A DNA stretch of 64,000 nucleotides from an uncultured Oscillospiraceae bacterium (lineage in GTDB: Bacteria; Bacillota; Clostridia; Oscillospirales; Oscillospiraceae), in contig CANQBA010000002.1 in the NCBI GenBank assembly GCA_947589545.1, forward strand, positions 1 to 64,000, in the 5' to 3' direction. Of the stretch, positions 42,277 through 49,690 are shown one piece after another; within the stretch, counting starts at the first letter, position 1, and each line of letters starts with the position of its first letter. The notes beneath the pieces are model-generated. The model was not told where the DNA came from. It searched no databases and saw nothing but the letters and a program-made list of their open reading frames with translations. A program made the position numbers and the translations under genes.

Positions 42277-43854
42277 CTATTTCATGCTTTTTCTGTACCG
42301 GGAGGGGGTACAGCCTTTGATCTCGATGAACTTGGCGATAAAGTAGTCGATGTCCCGGTAACCCACGCTTTCGGCGATGTCGCCGATCTTTCGATCCGTG
42401 TGCAAAAGCAGCTGGGCGGCCACGTTGACCCGGTGGAGCATCAGATAATTTTTAAAGGACTGGCCATATGCCTTGCGGAAGATCTGCCCCAGGTAGGAGC
42501 TGTTGATGTAGTATTTCTTCCCCAGATCCTGGAGCGTCAGGTTCTCGGCGTAGTTTTCCCGGATCTCCCGCTCGATGGCCTTCAGGATGCCGGTGGGCTC
42601 GCTGTGCCGCAGCTGCCCCAGGTAATCGGCGTACTCACAGGCGAAACGGGTCAGGTGACTGCTGCTCCCCCGCAGGAACCCCTGCTCTACGGATCCGGCG
42701 CTGATCATCTGGAGGATCTCCTCCTGATCGGCCTGGCTGTCCAGGCCGGAGGCCAGGTGCACCAGCCGGAAGAGGAGGTAATGGAAGTTCACATTGATGC
42801 CCTGCCGTTTCAGATCCAACTCCTTCATGCGGGAGAAGAGCTTCTGGACGCGGGCCTCGATGAGGCCGTGCTCTCCCCGCTCGATGGCTTCTACCAGATC
42901 GTCCATCTCCCGGCGCAGGAGGGGGGAGCGCTCCTCCACGGGAAGATCCCGGAACTCATGCTCGTACCAGTAGATGGGCTTCTGACTGCGGAAGGCCACC
43001 AGGCTCTTGATCATCATGGCGGACTCGTAGGACTGGGCGGCCTGCTCCATGTCCTGCACCCGGCGGCCCACAATGAAGCGGGTCTCCCGCCGGATGGAGA
43101 CGCAAAGGTGCCGGTGGAGCTGCTGGATAAACTGGGCCTCGGTGAGGCCCTTCTCCTCCGCCATATAGTCGCAGTACAGAAGCCCTCCGGCGTAGTAGAG
43201 CCGATCCTGGGCAAATTCCAGCACGCAATGGCCGGCGTCCTCCTGGAGGAACTGGCGGCAGTTCTGGTACACCTGATCCCGCAGAACCGCCAGCTCCTCC
43301 GGCTCGCCGTCGTCGTCCGGCTCTCCGGCCAACTCGATCTCGATATACCGCACCCCCGGCGACAGGCGCATATGGGCGCGGATATACGAAAGATCCTGTT
43401 CCGTCGCCCTGCCGTAGAGCAGGGCGATGAGGCGGCGGGTCAGATACTCCTGCTCGTATTTCTGCTCCATGCGGGCGTTCTCCGAGACGTTGCCGGAGCG
43501 GCGCAGGATGGCCAGCAGGTCGTCCCGCTCGATGGGCTTCAAAAGATAGTCCATGCACCCGTAGCGCAGGGCCTGCTGGGCAAAGGCAAATTCCCCATAG
43601 CCGGAAAGGATAACGAAGCTGGCGTCGGAGATATTCTCCCGCTTCACCGTCTCCAGAAGCTCCAGACCCGTCATCACCGGCATCATCACATCGGCAATGA
43701 CCAAGTCCACGCGGTTTTCCCGCAGATAGTCCAGCGCCTCCTGTCCGTTCTGGCACACGGCGGCGATCTCATAGCCCTCTGCCTGCCAGTCGATCAATTT
43801 CTCCAGGCCCTGAGCGATGAACACCTCGTCGTCCACCAGAAGCACCTTTAACAT
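42277..43854 (-). CDS. YesN-type response regulator with AraC DNA-binding domain
   Basis: 525 aa. The receiver domain (KVLLVDDEVFIAQGLEKLID) has acidic pocket Asp9-Asp10, phospho-acceptor Asp in LVIADVMMPVMTG (about 54-58) and Lys in YLLKPIERDD. A middle linker of ~270 residues follows. The C-terminal AraC/XylS-type pair of helix-turn-helix motifs is LTLQDLGKKYYINSSYLGQI and KIGDIAESVGYRDIDYFIAK. It is the partner of the adjacent YesM-like kinase, activated by phosphorylation, and likely switches on the uptake operon. AAAGGAG precedes the ATG. Confidence 0.92.
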   Translation of the reverse strand: MLKVLLVDDEVFIAQGLEKLIDWQAEGYEIAAVCQNGQEALDYLRENRVDLVIADVMMPVMTGLELLETVKRENISDASFVILSGYGEFAFAQQALRYGCMDYLLKPIERDDLLAILRRSGNVSENARMEQKYEQEYLTRRLIALLYGRATEQDLSYIRAHMRLSPGVRYIEIELAGEPDDDGEPEELAVLRDQVYQNCRQFLQEDAGHCVLEFAQDRLYYAGGLLYCDYMAEEKGLTEAQFIQQLHRHLCVSIRRETRFIVGRRVQDMEQAAQSYESAMMIKSLVAFRSQKPIYWYEHEFRDLPVEERSPLLRREMDDLVEAIERGEHGLIEARVQKLFSRMKELDLKRQGINVNFHYLLFRLVHLASGLDSQADQEEILQMISAGSVEQGFLRGSSSHLTRFACEYADYLGQLRHSEPTGILKAIEREIRENYAENLTLQDLGKKYYINSSYLGQIFRKAYGQSFKNYLMLHRVNVAAQLLLHTDRKIGDIAESVGYRDIDYFIAKFIEIKGCTPSRYRKSMK

Positions 43855-43855
43855 A

Positions 43856-45637
43856 TCAAGCGCTCCTTTCCGTTTTATTCAGGGGGATGCGCACCGTAAA
43901 CACGGTGCCGATGCCCTTCTCGCTCTCTAAGCTGAAGCTGGCCGTACCGTCGGTCATCATCTGGATACGCAGGCAGGCGTTGACCACGCCCACCCGGCCC
44001 GGTCCCCGGAGCATGTCGATGCTGGCGTTGCGCATCCGCTCCTCCAGGGCGTGGGCCTCGTCCTCCTCCATGCCCCCGCCGGTATCCTCCACCTCCACGC
44101 AAAGAAATTCCCCATCGGAATTCACCCGCACGAAGATCCAGCCGGGGCTTGTCTTGCTCTCGATGCCGTGGACGCAGGCGTTCTCCACGAAGGTGGTGAT
44201 GGTCAGCTTGGGCACCAGAATGGCCTCGCACTCCGGCTGGACCTCCACCCGGTAGTTGAGGCGATCCCCGAACCGGTATTTTTGCAGCGCCAGATAGGCC
44301 TCCACGAATTCCAGCTCCCTTTTCACCGTGTCCGTGTCCGTGGACCAGTCCACGTTCTGGCGCTCCATGATGGCCAGCTTCTCCACCATGTCCGCCGTCT
44401 CCCGCTCGTCCTTCAAAATGCTGTGCATCCGGATACTCTCCAGGGCGTTGAACAGAAAATGGGGATTGATCTGGCTTTGCAGGGCCAGAAGCTCCGCGTT
44501 CTGACGGGCGATGTCCATCTCCTGCTCCCGCAAACGGTTGCGGTATACCTGGTCGATGAGGTCGTTCATCCGCAGGGCCATCCGGTTATAGTTGTCCATC
44601 AGGCCGCCGATCTCGTCCTTGCCGTTATCGCCGGGGATGGCGATCAGCTCCTCGCTGTCCACCTGGTTGAACACCTCGCCCAGACGGAAGATGCGGCTGT
44701 TGATGGAGCGCTCGATGAGGTTGATGATGAGCTGGGGGGAGAAGATATTGAAAAGGAGCAGCAAAAGGACAATGAGGGCGTTGTCCCGCAGAAAGGCCAG
44801 GACGGTGTTGGTGCGGCGCAGGACCCGGACGGTAAGCGGCAGACCGTACAGGTCGAAGCTCTCCTCCAGCCCCACCTCCCGGCGCTTGGTGAAGGCGGTG
44901 TAGGCCTCTCTCTGGTTGTTGGGGCCGTCGCCGGAGATGATGACCCTGTCCCCGGTGCAGATATATACGGGGAAGTCGTACTTCATGTTAATGGTATCGG
45001 CCACAAGGGTGCTGTAATTGAGGTCGATCTTCACGAACATGTCCGTCCCCTTTTCCTTGGAGAACCCGCCCAGATCCCGGATGAAGGAGATCATTCTCCC
45101 ACTCTCCGGGGAGTCATACACGATGAGCAGGGGATCCAGGGGACTTTCCGCGTAACGCCGGAACCACTCCTCCTCCCGCACGTCGGAGACCTTCATGAAG
45201 CCGCTCCCGTTGACAAGGCCCTCGTTGTCGGCGTAGATGGTCACCACGCTGTTGTCGATCTGGGAGATGCCTCTGAGCACCGATTGGTGGGTGATCCGCT
45301 GGTACGCATTGTAATACTCCGCGGGGTTTTCAAATTCCGTCTCCAGAAACTCCCTTACCGATGTATCCAGATAGATGGTCCTGGCAATCACCGACGGCGT
45401 CTCGGTGAAGCTGGTGACGCTGTATTGTACGGCGCTGGCCACGTCCGCCATCTCCCGCGCCTGCTCGGAGCGCTCCGCCCGTATGAGGCTCACCAATATC
45501 ACCGCGTCCGTTAGGATAATGGGGCCCAGAATGCAGAAATAGTAGAGAACTCTGAGCTTTTTCCGCAGGCTCAGATCGTTGAGCCGCCGCCCCACCCGCT
45601 CCACAAGGCCGCCGCCCAGCTTTTTCAGACGCTTCAC
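43856..45637 (-). CDS. YesM-type sensor histidine kinase
   Basis: 593 aa, GTG start with GGGAGG upstream. Two membrane helices (VLYYFCILGPIILTDAVILV about 30-50; NALIVLLLLLFNIFSPQLII about 297-317) flank an extracytoplasmic sensor domain. Then a HAMP-like linker, the His_kinase segment QINPHFLFNALESIRMHSI with the phospho-accepting His, and a HATPase domain ending VENACVHGIESK, GGGMEEDEAH and GPGRVGVVN. It senses extracellular sugar, probably oligosaccharide or binding-protein-linked, and phosphorylates YesN encoded downstream; the stop overlaps the YesN ribosome region. Confidence 0.92.
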   Translation of the reverse strand: MKRLKKLGGGLVERVGRRLNDLSLRKKLRVLYYFCILGPIILTDAVILVSLIRAERSEQAREMADVASAVQYSVTSFTETPSVIARTIYLDTSVREFLETEFENPAEYYNAYQRITHQSVLRGISQIDNSVVTIYADNEGLVNGSGFMKVSDVREEEWFRRYAESPLDPLLIVYDSPESGRMISFIRDLGGFSKEKGTDMFVKIDLNYSTLVADTINMKYDFPVYICTGDRVIISGDGPNNQREAYTAFTKRREVGLEESFDLYGLPLTVRVLRRTNTVLAFLRDNALIVLLLLLFNIFSPQLIINLIERSINSRIFRLGEVFNQVDSEELIAIPGDNGKDEIGGLMDNYNRMALRMNDLIDQVYRNRLREQEMDIARQNAELLALQSQINPHFLFNALESIRMHSILKDERETADMVEKLAIMERQNVDWSTDTDTVKRELEFVEAYLALQKYRFGDRLNYRVEVQPECEAILVPKLTITTFVENACVHGIESKTSPGWIFVRVNSDGEFLCVEVEDTGGGMEEDEAHALEERMRNASIDMLRGPGRVGVVNACLRIQMMTDGTASFSLESEKGIGTVFTVRIPLNKTERSA

Positions 45638-45733
45638 GTCCCCGCCTCCCTTATGCCAAAACTGAAAATCATAGGGGTAAGTCCTGTAATTTGTCCCTTG
45701 CCAAATCCGCGATGGGCCATTACTATTTAACTA

Positions 45734-45762
45734 AATATAATATAGTTTTTATCCCGTGTCAA
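45734..45762 (-). promoter_or_regulatory. Promoter of yesMN
   Basis: Minus strand perfect TTGACA (45757-45762), 17-bp spacer, TATATT (45734-45739), about 97 bp from the YesM-type kinase start. Confidence 0.68.
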
Positions 45763-45803
45763 CACATTTTTCAATAAAGTGACGAAAACAGGGGGTCTAA
45801 TAA

Positions 45804-46466
45804 GTGCGCAGTTTGTTCAGTATAGACAGTCCTCTGATGCGCTTTCTGGGCAGAGTGGGAGATTTGATGATCCTGAATATCCTCTTTCTTGTTACAAGCA
45901 TCCCAATCATCACCGTGGGTGCTTCGCTGACCGCCCTGCACTACGCCGTCTATAAAATGGTCTGCGGCAGCGACACCTCGGCGGCGCGGGACTATTTTCA
46001 TTCCTTCCGGCAAAATTTCCGGCAGGCCACGGCGCTATGGCTTTTGCTGATGCTCTTCGGGTTCCTCCTATGGTACGATCTGCGCTCGGTGTGGGGGCAG
46101 ACCGGTCTTATCCAGACGGCGGTGAAGCTCATGAGCCTGGTGGCCTGCGCGGCGATGGCGATGCTCCTGCTCTATGTGTTCGCCGTGCTGGCCCGGTTCG
46201 ACAACACCGTTCGGGGTACTCTGAAAAACGCCGTAGGCCTGGCGCTCCGGCATCCGGGCAGGACGGTCTCCATGTTTATGCTCCCCTTCGCCTGCGGCGT
46301 TCTGACCTTTTACACCTACAGCACTATCCGCTGGGGCCTGCTGGCCTGGCTGTTGATTGGCTTTGCCGCCATCGCCTATTTCAATTCCTTCCCCCTGCGG
46401 AAAACCTTTGACGAGGCGGTGGAGCTGAGCGGGGGGATCGATGTCGGGGAGGAGCCAGAGCTATAG
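45804..46466 (+). CDS. YesL/DUF624 family membrane protein
   Basis: 220 aa, GTG start with AGGGGG 9 nt upstream. Membrane helices include GDLMILNILFLVTSIPIITV, ALWLLLMLFGFLLWY, LVACAAMAMLLLYVFAVLA and GLLAWLLIGFAAIAYF. The N-terminal SPLMRFLGRVGDLMILN and PIITVGASLTALHYAVYKM blocks are hallmarks of DUF624/YesL proteins, which accompany YesMN and LplABC-type systems. Exact role unknown; it may modulate the sensor or transporter. Transcribed divergently from the kinase gene. Confidence 0.85.
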   Translation: MRSLFSIDSPLMRFLGRVGDLMILNILFLVTSIPIITVGASLTALHYAVYKMVCGSDTSAARDYFHSFRQNFRQATALWLLLMLFGFLLWYDLRSVWGQTGLIQTAVKLMSLVACAAMAMLLLYVFAVLARFDNTVRGTLKNAVGLALRHPGRTVSMFMLPFACGVLTFYTYSTIRWGLLAWLLIGFAAIAYFNSFPLRKTFDEAVELSGGIDVGEEPEL

Positions 46467-46858
46467 CTGACGGGAGTTGAACCCGCTTACAAAGCTCCCT
46501 TTTCTCCGGCGTTGGACGCCCATCTGCTCAACAGAGCATGTGTTTCCGTGGCAACACACAATACCGCAGAGAGGGTGGAAAGTCGAGAAGAAGTTGTTGG
46601 GCAGAAGGGAGAAAAACATTTGTGCGTGCACTATGAATTTGTGTCATCACTGGTGACACAAATTCGGATTCCGAATAACTGCCAACGGTGGTGGGCTGAC
46701 CCACTCAGACACGAGGAACCCGTTTTGCGTACACTTTTCCAGACCCACACTTTGACCCACACGGGAAAATCACGGGGTGGAAGCGGTGGATTTAACAGCA
46801 CTCTCGATCTCGTCCTTTTGGACCAAAAAGGGCCGAAAAACGTTGGGGCGCAAGGGAT
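46467..46858. other. Gene-free stretch with tRNA-like and integrase-site remnants
   Basis: No gene is seen. On the minus strand 46464-46546 contains a T-arm-like hairpin (GCGGGTTCAACTCCCGT) and further tRNA-like elements, but no acceptor stem closes. A perfect 12-bp palindrome (GAATTTGTGTCA / TGACACAAATTC) lies at 46635-46665. CCCACACTTTGACCCACAC at 46740-46760 mirrors the motif beside the integrase. A stem CCTTTT / AAAAGG is near 46815. This looks like the scar of an integrative element. Confidence 0.5.
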
Positions 46859-47197
46859 TTAAGGGGCCGAGCCACTTGGCGAGGAGGAGATCCGCTCTTT
46901 CAGGATCTCCGGTGAAATATAGAGATACAAAAAGACGTCGTATAGTTTCCCGTCGTCTTCGGTAAACGCGATCTCATTGCCAAAGGAATAGTGGCCGTCC
47001 ATGATAAAGTCATCTTCACGCGACAGCCTTCCGGCCAGCTCCTGACGAACGCGCGCCCGCCCCTCGGGCGCAAGTGAATCAAACTCGGGGGAGACAGCTC
47101 GGAGCAGCGCGCTCCCTTCAAAAACCCGCATAAAATCCACCTGTTTCAGCAGGTGGGTTTTCCCCGACGCCGGCATTCCGTAAAGGCCCATCTTCAT
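46859..47197 (-). CDS. P-loop kinase-like protein, probably C-terminally truncated
   Basis: 112 aa. Walker A GMPASGKTH at about 7-15 follows a strand (MGLYG). The later DDFIMDGHYSFGNEIAF and LYDVFLYLYISPEILKERI resemble a Walker B strand and lid region of small AAA_33/adenylate-kinase-like nucleotide or RNA kinases, which are usually ~180-200 aa. Reading stops soon after KERISSS, where the gene-free stretch begins, so the C-terminal third seems lost. Its ATG overlaps the stop of the radical SAM gene (ATGA). Substrate unknown. Confidence 0.62.
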   Translation of the reverse strand: MKMGLYGMPASGKTHLLKQVDFMRVFEGSALLRAVSPEFDSLAPEGRARVRQELAGRLSREDDFIMDGHYSFGNEIAFTEDDGKLYDVFLYLYISPEILKERISSSPSGSAP

Positions 47198-48003
47198 AGT
47201 GACTCCTTATAACAGCGGTTTCGATCAAAATCGAGGGATATTTTCTCCAGGTCAAAGAGGGATATGCCGCTGTCGGCTATCGGCGGGCAATCAATACAAT
47301 TCCCGCAGTAGTACACAGATCCGTTGGCAAAAAAGAAATTGTTGATCCCCGCGCCGCATTGGCCCCCATACATCGTGCAGTCATTGCCGCCACGGCGGAT
47401 ATCGAGCCGCTTCTCGGCAAGCTTTAAGAACCGGCGGTATTCATCAAGTCCGATTCCATGCCTTCCGATCATCCGGGAAAACGTGATCCTTGTACCGAAC
47501 TTTTCGAAGAAGTCTATCACCGGTTCGGGGGTGGCCAGGGTCTCTTTACCTACTGTCGCGTTGAAGGTAGGGTAATGCCCTGTGACGGATTTATTCCATT
47601 CCACACCACGCATGGCTCGGTCAAAGGAGTGTTCGCGGTACAGATCGTGTAACTGTTTCGGCCCATCGATGGAAAAACCGACATTGACGCGGTGATTCTC
47701 AAGAAAGAGCAGCTCGCTTTCCGGGAGCAGGATCGTTCCGTTTGTGATCGTGTATGTTGAGATATGCGGATCGTCCTCAAGGTAAGCGATAAAGCTTTTG
47801 AGCTTTGGCCAATCAAGAAAGGGTTCACCGTTACCGACAAACCCGATCTTAAACCGGCCCTCACCGCGCAAATACATTTTTACATGATCCAGTATGGCGA
47901 AAACATCCATGGGAGCGTCGACGATCCTGGTTTTCTCATGGAAGTGGCAGTATTTACACGATAAATTGCACCTGTTGTTTATGGAAATGCAAATTCGGTC
48001 AAT
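47194..48003 (-). CDS. Radical SAM protein with C-terminal cysteine cluster
   Basis: About 269 aa. The cluster motif CNLSCKYCHFHE is near residues 11-22, upstream of the first ATG (47910), so translation must begin earlier. The in-frame ATT at 48003, overlapping the preceding gene's stop as GATTGACC with GGAGG 12 nt upstream, is the best candidate. Downstream features are FVGNGEPFLDW (SAM-binding GNGEP-type motif) and a SPASM-like set: CTMYGGQCGAG, then YYCGNCIDCPP. SPASM proteins often modify peptides or carry extra clusters for RNA or protein substrates. Between an HTH-PIN-ankyrin gene and a P-loop kinase gene, all minus strand. Confidence 0.72.
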   Translation of the reverse strand: MDRICISINNRCNLSCKYCHFHEKTRIVDAPMDVFAILDHVKMYLRGEGRFKIGFVGNGEPFLDWPKLKSFIAYLEDDPHISTYTITNGTILLPESELLFLENHRVNVGFSIDGPKQLHDLYREHSFDRAMRGVEWNKSVTGHYPTFNATVGKETLATPEPVIDFFEKFGTRITFSRMIGRHGIGLDEYRRFLKLAEKRLDIRRGGNDCTMYGGQCGAGINNFFFANGSVYYCGNCIDCPPIADSGISLFDLEKISLDFDRNRCYKESL

Positions 48004-49420
48004 CGTCTTCCGTCGCCTCCGGCGGACGATCCCACCAGTCCTGGGCCGTCCTGTTATTTCTGTCGCGTATAAGGGCGTCCGCTTTCATTTCGTCTCTCAG
48101 GAACCGGTAAATGGCCTCATAGCGGTCACAAGGCTTTCCGTCGTTCCTGCGATTCCAGCGCTGAACCGCGCATTTCATCAGCGCGGTGTATCCATTGCAA
48201 TCCTGGGCGTTTATTGAGATCCCCGGAAGACCGCAAAGCTTTTTGACGTATTCTTCCCTGCCCAGGAAACATGCGATCATCAAAGGCGTGTTCCCCTCGT
48301 TGATCTCGCTCACACGCTTGTCCCTGCGTTGTGTCTCGTCTACGGAGCATTTGTTGTAATCCGCGCCATGATCGAGAAGCATACAAAACTCGGTGAAGTC
48401 CGGATCGTGACGTTCAATACAGTGTTCCAAGGGCGTGTGGCAATACTGATGTGAGTCCGTCTTATTGGGATCGGCTCCGTGCTCCAAGAGGAAAAGTATC
48501 TTACGCTGAATAAGCGCCTCGGGGATATACCGTCCTCCCCGTTCCTCGACCTTTTCCGGCAAGTTGCAATTTATGCAACTGATCAACAGCGTCATTCCGT
48601 CGGGCAAAAAGGCGTCCAGATCCATTTCCTTCGCGGCAAGGGTATACCGCTCCAGGTGGTCAAATTCCTTGTCGAAATCAAGAAGCAGCTGATAATCGCC
48701 GCTGCTCCTTGCGTTTCGTTTCGCCATGTAGTCGTCAAGGTAAACCGCGTTGACCGTATCGTCAACAAGATGGGCAAAGTCCTTGTCAACGTGGATAATT
48801 TCTACGATTCTGGAGGTCTGCCTCCGGATGTCTTTAGCCAGCTCTACGATCCTTTGGTCCTTCTCGGAGATCCCCATATTCCCGTCCACATTGTAATGCC
48901 TGGTGCTTTTCCGCTGGACCCGCCCTTTATACGTTACCTCATACTCCTCGATCATGCTCATGACCTGCGAGGCGATCTTCTTATTCCGCCGGTTCTGGGG
49001 CCTGGAGCCGCGATCCAGCCTTTTGCCCTTGAAGCCGCTCAATTCAAGGCTCACAACATCAGGGATGATAACACGGTCGTAGGATTCCAAAAGCGGGTTT
49101 ATCAGGCGCATATTTCGGAGCAGCGCGGAGGTGTCCGGGATCGCAATGGCCACCTTCTGAGCCAGGGCGCCCCTGGGGACGCCAAGTCCCTTCTCAATAT
49201 ACGCGATCGTTTCCGGGGTCGGGGTCATTTTGCCGCTTTCATAGCGCAGGATATTATATCTCGTCGTGAACGCGGCTTTCGCAAGGTCGTCCTGGGTCAT
49301 ACCCTTTTCTTTCCGCAGACGTTTGATATTCATCCCTATCGTTTCGTTTTCGATGCCGTTCCCCACCGCCAAATCCCCGCTTTCAATAGAATTGGCCCCT
49401 GTATCCCGGGCGTTTTTCAT
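47999..49420 (-). CDS. HTH-PIN-ankyrin fusion protein
   Basis: 473 aa of unusual architecture. An XRE-type helix-turn-helix (MTQDDLAKAAFTTRYNILRY) spans about 31-85. A PIN-like nuclease domain at about 90-236 has the first Asp in AIPDTSALLRN, an acidic VSLELSGF, GISEKDQRIVELAKD and HVDKDFAHLVDD. Ankyrin-type repeats at about 275-460 include FLLEHGADPNKTDSHQYCH, TPLEHCIERHD, MLLDHGADYNK, NTPLMIACFLGREEYV and YTALMKCAVQR. A nuclease under the control of its own DNA-binding domain plus a protein-binding repeat array suggests a self-contained toxin or defence effector. Start uncertain: ATG 49420 has no good ribosome site, and ATG 49333 is possible. Confidence 0.75.
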   Translation of the reverse strand: MKNARDTGANSIESGDLAVGNGIENETIGMNIKRLRKEKGMTQDDLAKAAFTTRYNILRYESGKMTPTPETIAYIEKGLGVPRGALAQKVAIAIPDTSALLRNMRLINPLLESYDRVIIPDVVSLELSGFKGKRLDRGSRPQNRRNKKIASQVMSMIEEYEVTYKGRVQRKSTRHYNVDGNMGISEKDQRIVELAKDIRRQTSRIVEIIHVDKDFAHLVDDTVNAVYLDDYMAKRNARSSGDYQLLLDFDKEFDHLERYTLAAKEMDLDAFLPDGMTLLISCINCNLPEKVEERGGRYIPEALIQRKILFLLEHGADPNKTDSHQYCHTPLEHCIERHDPDFTEFCMLLDHGADYNKCSVDETQRRDKRVSEINEGNTPLMIACFLGREEYVKKLCGLPGISINAQDCNGYTALMKCAVQRWNRRNDGKPCDRYEAIYRFLRDEMKADALIRDRNNRTAQDWWDRPPEATEDD

Positions 49421-49690
49421 TATACATCATTCAAACTGTGCATACAATGCCAGGCCGAAATATGCACATTTTTGCGGACAATATCACAATTCAGGCGAAT
49501 ATTTTGGGATCGAAATGCACATTTGCGCCTGCGATCAACCGGCAGGCGGGGACAGGTATTCTTGCCGAAAATAATATGCTCCCCCTGCAGCAGACAATGA
49601 AAAGGAAAAGACTGTCGAGACAGGGGGAGCATATAAAGAGGCCGGGAGATTTTTACTGTCAAAAGGGTCAGGCGTCCTCAAGCGGCGGTA
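49421..49690. other. Intergenic with a long palindrome
   Basis: No gene is seen. At 49577-49633 a 13-bp inverted repeat (TATGCTCCCCCTG / CAGGGGGAGCATA) flanks a ~31-base loop. It would act as a terminator for the four-module gene on the minus strand, where it precedes TTATTTT. The CAGGGGGAGCAT half recurs at the ISAs1 insertion point near 10311. Confidence 0.45.

Noticed and set aside
46777-46965. Plus-strand frame across the truncated P-loop gene end
   Set aside because: No family, no ribosome site, and it overlaps the Walker-bearing minus-strand gene.
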